NCBI RefSeq assembly: GCF_016863475.1
Contig: NZ_BOOY01000005.1
Coordinates: forward strand, 180,688 to 244,687
Source: Spirilliplanes yamanashiensis
GTDB lineage: Bacteria; Actinomycetota; Actinomycetes; Mycobacteriales; Micromonosporaceae
Direction of reading: 5' to 3'
Length of the DNA: 64,000 nucleotides
This document shows, piece by piece, positions 26,678 through 35,071 of this stretch; the stretch's first letter is position 1; each line of letters begins with the position of its first letter. The position numbers and the translations under genes were made by a program. The notes under the pieces were generated by a model that saw only the letters and a program-made list of their open reading frames with translations, searched no databases and had not been told where the DNA came from.

Positions 26678-28060
26678 TCAGGTCGTGCTGAGCTCGCGCA
26701 GCCGGCCGTAGTCGACCGAGCCGCTGGCCAGCAGCGGCAGGGCGGGCAGGTCCCGCACGTCGATCCCGGCGCCGTCGAGGCCGGTGCGGCCGGCCAGCTC
26801 GGCGCGGATGTCGGCGCGCTGCTCCGCCGTGGCCTGTTCCGTCCAGACGACGAGCCGGTCGTCGCCGTCGACCGCCGCGACGGGGCCGCGGTGGCGCAGC
26901 ATCTGCTCGACGTCGTCGAGGCTGATCCGGGTGCCGAGCACGGTGCCGGTGCGGCGGATGCGCCCGGTGACGGTGACGACGCCGTCGGCGTCGACGTGCC
27001 CGAGGTCGCCGGTGGGCAGGTCGCCGCCGAGGTCGTCGCCGCGCACCAGGTCGTGGGCGCCGCTGGCGTAGCCCATCATCACGCCCGGGCCCGCGAACAC
27101 CAGCTCGCCGGTGACGCCGGTGGCCAGCGGGCGGCCGAGGTCGAGGTCGCGGACGCCGAACCGGCCGCCGCGCACCGGCAGGCCCGCCGCGCCGGCCCGC
27201 TCGGCCAGCAGCTCGGCGGGGAGCACCGCCATCCGGCCCGCCTCGGCCTGGCCGTAGCTGAGCAGCAGCCGCCCGGCCCGCGCCGCGAGGGCGTCGGCGG
27301 GGCGCATCCGGCCGCCGGCCTGCAGCACGGTGCCCGGGAACCCGTCGAGCTCGCGCACCGCGCCGGGCGTCAGCGCCAGCGTCGTCGCCGGGCCGGCGCC
27401 CAGGGTGACCCGGCCGCCGAGCGCCAGGTGCGCGTTGACCATCGCCAGCCCGCTCGCGTGGTGCAGCGGCATCGTCGTGGCGGTGGCGCCCGCCGGGCCG
27501 ATCCCGGCGGCGGCGGCCACCGCGGCGGCCTGCGCCAGCACCCCGGCCCGCGAATGCCGCACCAGCGTCGGGCTGCCGGTGCGCGCCGACGTGGCCAGCA
27601 GCAGGCACAGCTCGGGGTGCGCGCCGGTCGCGCCGGGGCCGGTCCACACGTCGCCGAGCAGCGGCCACGCCGCCGCCGCGTAGCCCGGCGGCGGCAGCGG
27701 CTCCGGCCGGCCCGCCACGCCGAGCACGGCCGCCGGCCGGTAGCGGCGGACCAGCTCGTCCAGGGCCTCCGGCCCGAGCGCGGGGTCGATCAGCGCGATC
27801 GGCCGCCGGGCCTGCACGGCGCCCAGCCAGGCCAGCACCGTCGACACGGTGCGCGGCGCCAGCGCCAGCACGAGGCCAGGCTGCGCGGACGCCAGCACCC
27901 CCGCGGCGGCCGTGACCGCGGCCGCCAGGTGCGCGCCGCCGAGGACCCCGCCGGTCCGGCCGTCGACGAGCGACGCCCCGGGCTCGGGCAGCACGGGCTC
28001 GGCGAACGGGTCGTCGAAGGGGTCGGTGAGCAGGGCGGTCAGCATGTCGGTGCCGGTCAC
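26678..28060 (-). CDS. AMP-dependent ligase-like protein with altered active site
   Basis: This roughly 460-residue protein has the fold order of acyl-CoA synthetases. However, the P-loop is degenerate (LATSARTGSPTLVRHSR, without the usual second glycine and lysine) and the C-terminal catalytic lysine motif is changed to ASGSVDYGRL, in which serine replaces lysine. The motif GDLGHVDADGVVTVTGR is kept. The start is uncertain: GTG 28060 has GGAG nine bases upstream, while GTG 28093 and ATG 28045 are alternatives. The lost lysine argues against normal adenylation. No partner carrier protein or CoA enzyme lies adjacent. Confidence 0.75.
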   Translation of the reverse strand: MTGTDMLTALLTDPFDDPFAEPVLPEPGASLVDGRTGGVLGGAHLAAAVTAAAGVLASAQPGLVLALAPRTVSTVLAWLGAVQARRPIALIDPALGPEALDELVRRYRPAAVLGVAGRPEPLPPPGYAAAAWPLLGDVWTGPGATGAHPELCLLLATSARTGSPTLVRHSRAGVLAQAAAVAAAAGIGPAGATATTMPLHHASGLAMVNAHLALGGRVTLGAGPATTLALTPGAVRELDGFPGTVLQAGGRMRPADALAARAGRLLLSYGQAEAGRMAVLPAELLAERAGAAGLPVRGGRFGVRDLDLGRPLATGVTGELVFAGPGVMMGYASGAHDLVRGDDLGGDLPTGDLGHVDADGVVTVTGRIRRTGTVLGTRISLDDVEQMLRHRGPVAAVDGDDRLVVWTEQATAEQRADIRAELAGRTGLDGAGIDVRDLPALPLLASGSVDYGRLRELSTT

Positions 28061-28211
28061 GCCGTCGATCTCCGTCCCGGCCGGGTCGCACACCCGGCGC
28101 CGCGCTGCTCAACGAGCCAGCGTGGGTGCCCGGTTCGATGCGGTGTGTGCCGGTTGCGAATCGGGTGCCGGACGGGCTCAGTTCGGGGCGCCCACTGCCG
28201 ATCGGGCGGAC

Positions 28212-29066
28212 ATGCCGACCGACGCCGGGACCGTCCGGGTGCCCGCCGACCAGCCCGTCACCGACCAGAGCGCTCCCGAGCGGCCCCCGGGCGGCCCGGC
28301 CGCCGCGCCGGTGTCGCCGTCGGACCCGGTCGTCACCGAGCCGGAACCGCGGCACGACGCCCGGGACGCCGCCGCCCGCGCCGCCGCCCGGGACCTGGCC
28401 GCCCTGGACGCCGCGAACGCGGCCGTGCCCCGCGCCCAGCGGACCCGCCGCCCGCGCCCGGCCACGCCCGACGGCGACCCGGCGGGCGAGCGGCGCGCCG
28501 GCCACGGCGACGAACCCGCGGGCCGGGGCTTCCCGGTCGGCGGGCTCGGCTACGCGCTGGCGTGGGCCGCGGCCCTGGTGCTCGGCGGCGCGACGGCCGC
28601 GTTCCTCACCGGCACGCCCGACCAGGGCACCACCCTCAAGGCGGCCATGGGCGCCGCCGCCGTGCTCGCCGCGGCCGCCCTGCACCTGGCCGCCCTCGCC
28701 ATCGGCCGGCGCCGCCAGCTCGGCCTGGCCGTCGTGACGATCGCCCTCGCGGCGGTGGTGGTGCCCGCCCTGGCCGTGGGCCTGCTGTCGGCGGCGACGG
28801 GCTGGGGCCCGGCCGGGTCCCTCGGCGGCCCCGGCGGCGCCACCGGCCCGGCGACCGGCGGGGTCCCGTTCACCGAGGTCCCCGGCGGCGAGCTGCCCGG
28901 CGGCGAGCTGCCCGGTGAGGTGCTGCCCGGCGGGGACGCCGGCGAGGTGCTGCCCGAGGTGGGCGACCCGGTGTGGTGCCAGGGCCCGGACGGCTCGATG
29001 GTCGAGGTGGACCCCGCGGCCTGCGCGGACGGCACGGTGCGCGCCACGCCGGGCGGCGCCGGCTGA
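28212..29066 (+). CDS. Ala/Pro-rich membrane protein of unknown function
   Basis: This 284-residue protein has a charged, Pro-rich cytosolic N-terminus (1-110), three hydrophobic helices (about 118-190) and an extracytoplasmic tail with GELPGG repeats and two cysteines near the C-terminus (VWCQGPDGSMVEVDPAAC). It is transcribed divergently from the AMP-ligase-like gene. I do not recognise a family. The start at ATG 28212 is the first sensible methionine, but the ribosome binding site (GGGCGG) is weak. Confidence 0.7.
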   Translation: MPTDAGTVRVPADQPVTDQSAPERPPGGPAAAPVSPSDPVVTEPEPRHDARDAAARAAARDLAALDAANAAVPRAQRTRRPRPATPDGDPAGERRAGHGDEPAGRGFPVGGLGYALAWAAALVLGGATAAFLTGTPDQGTTLKAAMGAAAVLAAAALHLAALAIGRRRQLGLAVVTIALAAVVVPALAVGLLSAATGWGPAGSLGGPGGATGPATGGVPFTEVPGGELPGGELPGEVLPGGDAGEVLPEVGDPVWCQGPDGSMVEVDPAACADGTVRATPGGAG

Positions 29067-29069
29067 CCG

Positions 29070-29564
29070 TCAGGCCGCCGGCGGCACCGCCTGCGCGCCC
29101 TCGCCGGTGACGTCGAGGCCGTCGCGGATGCGCCCGAACAGCTCGCGGAGGCGGCCGACGTCGGCCGGGTCGAGGTGGTCGAACAGGTGGGCCCGCACCG
29201 AGGCCACGTGGCCCGGCGCCGCGGCGGCCAGCGCGGCCGCGCCCGCGTCGGTCAGCTCGGCGTGCATGCCGCGCCGGTCCTGCTCGCACTCGACGCGGCG
29301 CACCAGCCCGGCCCGCTCCAGCCGGGTGACCGTGCGGGTGACGCCGCTGCGGGTGGCCGCCGACGCCCCCGCCAGGTCGCGCATCCGCAGCCGGCGCCCG
29401 GGCGCCTCGGACAGCCGCACCAGCGTCTCGTACTCGGTGAAGGACAGCCCGGCGTCCGCCTCCAGCTGGCGGTCGAGGGCATGCACGAGCAGCCGGGTGC
29501 TGCCGAGGTAGGCGCGCCACGCGGCCTGCTCCTCGGGCGTCAACCAGCGCGTCGGCCCGGCCAT
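29070..29564 (-). CDS. MarR family transcriptional regulator
   Basis: This 164-residue protein has the MarR winged-helix core: MRDLAGASAATRSGVTRTVTRLERAGLVRR, followed by the wing and the [17 protein letters not shown] helix. The start at 29564 (MAGPTRWLTPEEQAAWRAY) matches the usual N-terminus of the family. It is divergent from wrbA, separated by 104 bases, so it probably controls that gene and itself. A candidate half-palindrome (TGCT-N6-AGCA, 29634-29647) lies before wrbA. Confidence 0.9.
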   Translation of the reverse strand: MAGPTRWLTPEEQAAWRAYLGSTRLLVHALDRQLEADAGLSFTEYETLVRLSEAPGRRLRMRDLAGASAATRSGVTRTVTRLERAGLVRRVECEQDRRGMHAELTDAGAAALAAAAPGHVASVRAHLFDHLDPADVGRLRELFGRIRDGLDVTGEGAQAVPPAA

Positions 29565-29668
29565 GAGCGTCAGTCTCGCGCCGGGCGGTCCGGCTGGCAA
29601 TGCGTTTGGGGCCCGGGCCCTGGGGAACCCGGATGCTTGACCGAGCAACGATCGAAGGGATCACCCAC

Positions 29669-30268
29669 ATGACCAAGCTCGCCGTCATCTACTACTCGTC
29701 CACCGGCACCGTGCACGCCATGGCGACGCGGCTCGCGGAGGCGGGCGAGAAGGCCGGCGCCGAGGTCCGCCTGCGCCAGGTCGCCGAGCTGGCCCCGCCG
29801 GAGGCCATCGCGTCCAACGCGGCGTGGAGCCAGCACTTCGACGAGACCAAGAACGAGCCCAAGGCCGCCGCGGACGACGTGGTGTGGGCCGACGCGGTGC
29901 TGTTCGGCACGCCGACCCGCTACGGCAACGTGGCCAGCCAGCTCAAGCAGTTCCTGGACACCCTCGGCCCGCAGTGGTCGCAGGGCCAGCTCGCCGACAA
30001 GGTGTACGCGGGCTTCACGTCCACGATGACCGCCCACGGCGGCCAGGAGTCGACGCTGCTGGCGCTGTACAACACGATCCACCACTTCGGCGGTCTCGTG
30101 GCGGCCCCCGGCTACACCGACCCGCTGAAGTTCGCCGACGGCAACCCGTACGGCGTCTCGCACGTCACCGGCGGCTCGAACGACGCCCCGCTGACCGACG
30201 TCCAGCTCAACGCCCTGGACCACATGGCCCAGCGCGTGGTGCGGCTGGCGGGCAAGCTGAGCGCCTGA
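29669..30268 (+). CDS. wrbA: NAD(P)H:quinone oxidoreductase
   Basis: This 199-residue flavodoxin-like protein is the size of WrbA and shows the FMN-phosphate loop (YYSSTGTVHAMA), the FGTPTRYGNVASQLKQFLD segment and the TSTMTAHGGQEST loop. WrbA reduces quinones by two electrons and protects against redox cycling. ATG 29669 has GAAGGGA upstream. The divergent MarR gene suggests induction by quinones or phenolics. Confidence 0.95.
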   Translation: MTKLAVIYYSSTGTVHAMATRLAEAGEKAGAEVRLRQVAELAPPEAIASNAAWSQHFDETKNEPKAAADDVVWADAVLFGTPTRYGNVASQLKQFLDTLGPQWSQGQLADKVYAGFTSTMTAHGGQESTLLALYNTIHHFGGLVAAPGYTDPLKFADGNPYGVSHVTGGSNDAPLTDVQLNALDHMAQRVVRLAGKLSA

Positions 30269-30278
30269 CCGCGCCCCG

Positions 30279-30881
30279 TCAGGCGACGGGCAGCGCCACG
30301 GCCGGTCGGCGGCGCAGCAGCCGGCCGGCCATCGGCAGCACCCCGAGCAGGCTCACGCCGACGGCGACGAGCAGCAGCCCGGAGCCGCCGACGGCGCCCG
30401 CGCCGATCGCCCCGAGCGTGGCGAACAGCGTCACCCAGATCGTGGTGCCGAGGGCGGACCACCCCAGGAACCGGCGCAGCGGCATGCCGGCGACCCCGGC
30501 CATGATCGGCACCACGGCGTGCACGACCGCGAGGAACCGCGCCGCCACGAGTGCGGTCGCGCCGTGGTCGCGCAGGTAGGACTCGGCGGTGAGCCAGCGC
30601 TGCTCACCGATGCGGCGCCCGAGCCGGGTGCCGCGCAGCCGCTGGCCGAGGACGCGCCCGGCGGCGTACCCGAGCAGTTGCCCGCCGAGGGCGCCGGTCG
30701 TGCCGGCGGCCAGCGCCAGGGCGAAACCGCCCTCGAGGCCGGCGGCCAGGGTGACCACCGACTCGCCCGGCACGAACAGGCCGAGCAGGAACGTGGTCTC
30801 GACCGCCGCCGTCAGCACGGTCATGGCGACGACGACCCAGGTGTCGAGGGTGCCGAGCCAGTCGACGAAGGCGGTGAGCAT
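30279..30881 (-). CDS. DedA family membrane protein
   Basis: This 200-residue protein has the DedA/SNARE-associated family layout: an N-terminal re-entrant helix with GLFVPGES and the diagnostic ARFLAVVHAVVPIMAGVAGM segment, with five to six hydrophobic stretches in all. DedA proteins flip undecaprenyl phosphate or phospholipids and support membrane integrity. It is convergent with wrbA, leaving only ten bases between stops. Confidence 0.9.
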   Translation of the reverse strand: MLTAFVDWLGTLDTWVVVAMTVLTAAVETTFLLGLFVPGESVVTLAAGLEGGFALALAAGTTGALGGQLLGYAAGRVLGQRLRGTRLGRRIGEQRWLTAESYLRDHGATALVAARFLAVVHAVVPIMAGVAGMPLRRFLGWSALGTTIWVTLFATLGAIGAGAVGGSGLLLVAVGVSLLGVLPMAGRLLRRRPAVALPVA

Positions 30882-30934
30882 GCCGTCGAGCCTGGTCGAC
30901 CGGCGGCTTTGCCGCTATCGGGTTTCCCCCTGGC

Positions 30935-31345
30935 TCAACCCTGAGCCGCCGGGTCGAGCCGGATGGACAGGCTGTTCACGCAGTGCCGGGTGTTCTTGGC
31001 CGTGAAGCCCTCGCCGCGGAACACGTGGCCGAGGTGCGAGTCGCACCGGGCGCAGCGGATCTCGACCCGGCGCATGCCCAGCGTGCTGTCCTCGATCTCG
31101 CGGACCGCCCCGGGCTTGGCGTCGTCGAACGACGGCCAGCCGCAGTGGCTGTCGAACTTCGTGCCGGACTCGTACAGCTCGGCACCGCACCCGCGGCACC
31201 GGTAGGTGCCCGGGGTCTTCGTGTCGACGTACTCGCCGGTCCACGGGGCCTCGGTGCCGGCCTGCCGCAGCACCCGGAACTCCGCCGGGGTGAGCCGGAC
31301 CTTCCACTCGTCTTCGGTCGCCGGGAGTGTCTCGTCCATCGCCAT
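30935..31345 (-). CDS. msrB: Peptide-methionine (R)-S-oxide reductase
   Basis: This 136-residue enzyme repairs oxidised methionine. It has two zinc-binding CxxC pairs (CRGCG and CARC), the FDSHCGWPSF loop and the catalytic cysteine in RHCVNSLSIRL. Three starts are possible (31354, 31345, 31339). ATG 31345 is chosen since TACCGT lies seven bases before it as a leaderless -10 box; ATG 31339 instead has GGGAG at a normal distance. Confidence 0.95.
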   Translation of the reverse strand: MAMDETLPATEDEWKVRLTPAEFRVLRQAGTEAPWTGEYVDTKTPGTYRCRGCGAELYESGTKFDSHCGWPSFDDAKPGAVREIEDSTLGMRRVEIRCARCDSHLGHVFRGEGFTAKNTRHCVNSLSIRLDPAAQG

Positions 31346-31416
31346 GTCTCCCACGGTACGTCGCGGGACGGACCGCCGGTGCGGTGCCGATCGGCGGGCG
31401 TCGTCGTTGACCGGTC

Positions 31417-31905
31417 ATGGGAGATGAGCCCACCCGGTTCCGCCCCACCTGGCCGCAGGCGGCCGCCCGGGGCCTGGTGCTCGGCGTGCTGGCCGGCGCC
31501 GTCCTGTTGCTGGTCACCGGCGCGGTGGCCGTCCTGGGGGCGGCCCTGCACCGGCCGGGCGCGCCGTCGCCGGACGCGTGGGCGGCGCTCGTGGCGGTGC
31601 CGCCGCTGCTGGGCACGGCGCTCGGGGCGGCGCTGGGCCGCTGGCACGCCGTCGAGGTGGACGCGTACGGCATCCGGGTGGGGCCGTTCGCGACGCGTGA
31701 GCCGTGGGCGCGGGTGGTGGACCTGCGGGCGGAGCGGCGGCACAGCCGCACCGTGGTGGCGGTGTACCTGGACGGCGGCACGACCGTGCAGCTGGGCGCC
31801 CCGTACGACGGCGGTCTGCTGGAGGCCGACCCGGAGTTCGAGCGGAAGCTGTTCGCGCTGTCGACCGCGTGGCGCAGTCACCGGATCGGGCGAACGATCC
31901 GCTGA
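31417..31905 (+). CDS. Membrane protein with PH-like C-terminal domain
   Basis: This 162-residue protein has two N-terminal membrane helices (about 18-42 and 55-72) and a C-terminal beta-rich domain (AVEVDAYGIRVGPFATREPWARVVDLR), which looks like a bacterial PH-type domain with its usual strand pattern. It is conserved-looking but unnamed. It is divergent from msrB. Confidence 0.75.
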   Translation: MGDEPTRFRPTWPQAAARGLVLGVLAGAVLLLVTGAVAVLGAALHRPGAPSPDAWAALVAVPPLLGTALGAALGRWHAVEVDAYGIRVGPFATREPWARVVDLRAERRHSRTVVAVYLDGGTTVQLGAPYDGGLLEADPEFERKLFALSTAWRSHRIGRTIR

Positions 31906-31998
31906 GACCCGCCGGGCCCCACGGCGTCGTGCGTGCGTCTCGATCGTTAGACTCTCGCAGGACAAAACGGGCTTCTAGGTACAGATCGGAACTCCAGC

Positions 31999-32580
31999 AT
32001 GAGCCTCAAGCGTAAGCTGATCGCGGCGGGTCTGCCCGCGGCGGGCGCCACCGTCTTCGCCCTCGCCCTCGCGGCCCCCGCGAGCGCGGCCCCCGCCGAG
32101 CTGCTCGCCCGCCCGGTCGCGCTGCCGGCCATGGTGGACTGCGAGAACGCCGTCGCGAAGCTGACCGCCGCCTGCGCGGGCGCGGACGACGACGGCATGC
32201 CGACGCGCGGCAACGCGGGCTACGGCTACGGCGACGACGACACCCCGGGCGACTCGGGTGGCGACACCGGCGGCGGCGCCGGCGACGACGAGGGCCCGAC
32301 CCGCGGCAACGACGGCTACGGCGGCGTGGACGAGGCGCCGTCCCCGACCCCGACGGGGCCGAACGGCGGCGGCCCCGTCCCGTCGCCGTCGCTGACCACC
32401 GACACGCCGGGCGGCGTCAGCCCGGGCGAGCTGCCGATCCCCGGCAACGGCGGCGGCGACGCCGGCCCGGACGAGCTGCCGGTGACCGGCGCCCCGCTCG
32501 GCCTGCTCGCCGCGCTCGGCGGCGGCCTGGTGGCCGCCGGCGCCGCGGCCCGCTTCGCGGTGCGCCGCCGCAAGGCCTGA
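31999..32580 (+). CDS. LPXTG-anchored cell-wall surface protein
   Basis: This 193-residue secreted protein has an N-terminal signal peptide ending near AAPASAAPA (residues 1-32), an acidic Gly/Asp-rich body with two copies of PTRGNxGYG, a Pro/Ser spacer, and the sorting signal LPVTGA followed by a hydrophobic helix and a basic RRRK tail. Sortase would link it to the cell wall. Two cysteines near residues 48 and 58 may pair. No sortase gene lies nearby. TAGACT at 31948-31953 is a plausible -10 box. Confidence 0.85.
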   Translation: MSLKRKLIAAGLPAAGATVFALALAAPASAAPAELLARPVALPAMVDCENAVAKLTAACAGADDDGMPTRGNAGYGYGDDDTPGDSGGDTGGGAGDDEGPTRGNDGYGGVDEAPSPTPTGPNGGGPVPSPSLTTDTPGGVSPGELPIPGNGGGDAGPDELPVTGAPLGLLAALGGGLVAAGAAARFAVRRRKA

Positions 32581-32599
32581 CGACCTCCCATCCGTGATC

Positions 32600-32626
32600 A
32601 CGGGCGGGCCCATCGGGCCCGCCCGT
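32600..32626 (+). terminator. Hairpin terminator after the LPXTG gene
   Basis: ACGGGCGGGCCC pairs perfectly with GGGCCCGCCCGT around a 3-base loop, 20 bases after the stop of the LPXTG gene. It also insulates the next gene, whose likely -10 box TAGGGT is at 32631-32636. Confidence 0.8.
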
Positions 32627-32642
32627 GGCATAGGGTCACGGC

Positions 32643-33668
32643 ATGGCAGCGAGCGCGGCGGCCGACGAGGTCGAGGTCGACGGCCGGACGGTCCGTCTGA
32701 GCAGCCCCGACCGGGTGATCTTCCCCCGGCCGGGCTACACCAAGCGGGACGTCTTCGAGTACTACCTCGCGGTCGGCGACGGCATCATGCGCGCGCTGCG
32801 CCGCCGCCCGACCACCCTGCAGCGGTTCCCGCAGGGCATCGAGGGCGAGATGTTCTTCCAGAAGCGCATCGCCACCCGCGGCGTGCCGCCCTGGGTCGAG
32901 ACCGCCACGATCCGCTTCCCGAGCGGCCGCAGCGCCGACGAGCTGTGCCCCGCCGACCTCGCCCACGTGGCGTGGGCCGCGCAGATGGGCACCGTCGTGT
33001 TCCACCCGTGGCCGGTCCGCAGCGCCGACACCGACGCCCCGGACGAGCTGCGCATCGACCTCGACCCGCAGCCGGGCCTCGACTTCGGCGACGTCGTGCA
33101 GGTGGCGGGCCTGGTCCGGGAGGTCGCGGACGAGATCGGCGCCACCGCCTGGCCGAAGACGTCCGGCGGCCGCGGCATCCACGTCTACCTGCGCATCGAG
33201 CCGCGGTGGTCGTTCGTGGAGGTGCGCCGGGCGGCGATCGCGTTCGCCCGCGAGGTGGAGCGCCGCCGCCCCGAGCTGGTCACCACCGCGTGGTGGAAGG
33301 AGCAGCGCGGCGACCGGGTCTTCATCGATTACAACCAGATGGCCCGCGACCGCACCATCGCCTGCGCGTACTCGCTGCGGGCCAACGCCCGCGCCACCGT
33401 GTCCGCCCCGGTCGCGTGGGACGAGCTGCCCGACGTCGAGCCGGACGACTTCGACCTGCGCACGGTCCCGGCCCGGTTCGCGAAGATCGGCGACCCGCAC
33501 GCCGGCATCGACGACACCCCGTTCGACATCACGCCGCTGCTGGAGTGGTCCGAGCGCGACGAGCGCAACGGCGAGGGCGACATGCCGTACCCGCCGGACC
33601 ATCCGAAGATGGCGGGCGAGCCGAAGCGGGTGCAGCCGTCGCGCGACCGCGACCGCAAGAAGGACTGA
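32643..33668 (+). CDS. LigD-type polymerase domain protein (NHEJ primase-polymerase)
   Basis: This 341-residue protein is a stand-alone archaeo-eukaryotic primase-polymerase domain like that of LigD. The catalytic aspartates sit in LRIDLDPQPG (near residue 140), and the nucleotide-binding SGGRGIHVYL and WWKEQRGDRVFIDYNQMARDRT motifs follow. It adds nucleotides at broken DNA ends. A Ku gene is not in the window; an ATP-dependent ligase lies 3.4 kb away. TAGGGT six bases before the ATG suggests a leaderless message. Confidence 0.93.
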   Translation: MAASAAADEVEVDGRTVRLSSPDRVIFPRPGYTKRDVFEYYLAVGDGIMRALRRRPTTLQRFPQGIEGEMFFQKRIATRGVPPWVETATIRFPSGRSADELCPADLAHVAWAAQMGTVVFHPWPVRSADTDAPDELRIDLDPQPGLDFGDVVQVAGLVREVADEIGATAWPKTSGGRGIHVYLRIEPRWSFVEVRRAAIAFAREVERRRPELVTTAWWKEQRGDRVFIDYNQMARDRTIACAYSLRANARATVSAPVAWDELPDVEPDDFDLRTVPARFAKIGDPHAGIDDTPFDITPLLEWSERDERNGEGDMPYPPDHPKMAGEPKRVQPSRDRDRKKD

Positions 33669-33674
33669 CGCCGC

Positions 33675-33857
33675 TCAGGCGACCCGGGCGCGCGGGCGCG
33701 GCTCGCGCTGCAGCAGCGTGCCCAGCCGGATGAGGGTGGCGCCGGCGCGCGAGCGCCAGGACGGGGCGAGGGCGGCGGCGAGCCGGTCGCGGGCGGCCTC
33801 GTCGCGGAGCTGCCGCTGGTGCTCGGCCACCAGGGCCTCGGTGATGTACGGGTGCAT
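33675..33857 (-). CDS. Small basic helical protein
   Basis: This 60-residue protein (MHPYITEALVAEHQRQLRDEAARDR at its start) is amphipathic, helical and Arg-rich, with no membrane segment. GGGAGG at a perfect distance before ATG 33857 supports translation. I recognise it only as a type of small actinomycete orphan protein. It is divergent from the CGNR gene, and the two genes share a striking duplicated operator. Confidence 0.7.
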   Translation of the reverse strand: MHPYITEALVAEHQRQLRDEAARDRLAAALAPSWRSRAGATLIRLGTLLQREPRPRARVA

Positions 33858-33874
33858 GACACGCCTCCCATGCC

Positions 33875-33955
33875 GACACTGGCTAAAGCTGTTTGATGGT
33901 GTCCTGCCCACCGTAGTACGCTGACAAACACCGGTCAAAGTATTTAGCCGGTGTC
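33875..33955. promoter_or_regulatory. Duplicated, inverted operator in a divergent promoter
   Basis: The arm at 33875-33906 and the reverse complement of 33923-33955 align over about 32 bases (GACACYGGCTAAA, then TTTGA, then GGTGT). Each arm also has its own internal dyad (ACACCGG-N13-CCGGTGT at 33928-33954). On the plus strand TATTTA at 33941-33946 is a likely -10 box for the CGNR gene; the mirror copy serves the small gene. One regulator probably controls both. Confidence 0.6.
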
Positions 33956-33973
33956 AGCAGATGGCGAGGAGCG

Positions 33974-34567
33974 ATGGCCGACGAACCCGAGGTCCCCGAG
34001 GACCTGCACCTGGTCGAGTCGTTCACCAACTCGGTCGACGTCGACAGCGCGCAGGACGACCTCGACTCGCCCGCCCGCTTCGGCCGCTGGCTGACCGCCC
34101 ACGGCTTCCCCGGCGCGCCCCCCGGCCCGGCCGAGCTCGACCTGGCCCGCGCGGTGCGCGCCGCCCTGCGCGACGACCTGGCCGGCCACGACCGGCACGC
34201 CGGCGCCCACGACCCGGGCGACGCCCGGGCCCGGCTCGACGAGCTGGCCGGGCAGCTGCCGCTGCGGGTCACGTTCGGGCCCGCGGCCGGGCCCGCGGCC
34301 GGGTCCGCCGCCGGATCCGCCGCCGGGTTCGCGCCGGCACCCGGGCTGCGCGGCGCCCACGCCATGCTCGCCCAGGTGCTCGCCGCCGTCGTGCTGGCCG
34401 AGCGCGCGGGCACCTGGCACCGCCTCAAGCTGTGCCGGGCCGACGACTGCCAGGTCGTCTACTTCGACCGCTCGAAGAACACGTCGAAGGCGTGGTGCTC
34501 GATGGAGGGGTGCGGCAACCGGGCCAAGACGCGGGCGTACCGGGGCCGGCGGTCGTCACAGGGTTAG
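33974..34567 (+). CDS. CGNR zinc finger domain protein
   Basis: This 197-residue protein has the ABATE-type N-terminal stress domain (LVESFTNSVDVDSAQDDL and onward) and a C-terminal CGNR zinc finger: C-x4-C in LCRADDCQVVYFDRSKN, followed by WCSMEGCGNRAK. Family members are putative transcription regulators in actinomycetes. A short expanded repeat (GPAAGPAAGSAAGSAAG) sits in the linker near residue 100. GAGGA precedes the ATG. It could be the regulator that binds the duplicated operator upstream. Confidence 0.9.
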   Translation: MADEPEVPEDLHLVESFTNSVDVDSAQDDLDSPARFGRWLTAHGFPGAPPGPAELDLARAVRAALRDDLAGHDRHAGAHDPGDARARLDELAGQLPLRVTFGPAAGPAAGSAAGSAAGFAPAPGLRGAHAMLAQVLAAVVLAERAGTWHRLKLCRADDCQVVYFDRSKNTSKAWCSMEGCGNRAKTRAYRGRRSSQG

Positions 34568-35005
34568 CTTCATGCCCTCGTGGGTCGCCGCGAAGCCGAG
34601 GCCGGCGTAGAAGCGGTGGGCGTCCGCCCGGCGCTTGTCGGTGGTCAGCTGGGCCAGCGAGCAGCCGCGCGAGCGCGCCCGGTCCAGCGCCCAGCGCATC
34701 ATCGCCGCGCCGGTGCCCCGGCCGCGCTGGTCGGAGCGCACCCGCACCGCCTCGACGGTCACCCGCAGGGCGCCCTGCCGGCTCAGCGACGGCGTGTACG
34801 TGAGCTGGCAGGTGCCCACCACGACGCCGTCGCGCACGACGACCACCAGCTCGTTGCCCGGGTCGGCGTCGATGGCGTCGAACGCGCGCCAGTACGCCGG
34901 GCCGACGGCCGCCTCGCGGGCCGCGCCGAGGTCGTCGTCGCCGAGCAGGGCCACGACCGCCGGCACGTCGGCGCGGACGGCGAGGCGGAACTCGGGCTCA
35001 GCCAC
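34556..35005 (-). CDS. GNAT family N-acetyltransferase
   Basis: This 149-residue protein has the GNAT core: VTVEAVRVRSDQRGRGTGAAMMRWALDRA for acetyl-CoA binding and the end motif AHRFYAGLGFAATHEGMKLTL. GTG 35005 is chosen as start because CAGGAT lies six bases upstream and the protein then begins at the first beta strand. It overlaps the end of the CGNR gene by 12 bases on the other strand. The substrate is unknown. Confidence 0.9.
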   Translation of the reverse strand: MAEPEFRLAVRADVPAVVALLGDDDLGAAREAAVGPAYWRAFDAIDADPGNELVVVVRDGVVVGTCQLTYTPSLSRQGALRVTVEAVRVRSDQRGRGTGAAMMRWALDRARSRGCSLAQLTTDKRRADAHRFYAGLGFAATHEGMKLTL

Positions 35006-35071
35006 CCGGCCATCCTGACACGTCCGGCCAACGGAGCTCACGGCGTGCCCCGGCGCGGCACGATGGCGGGC

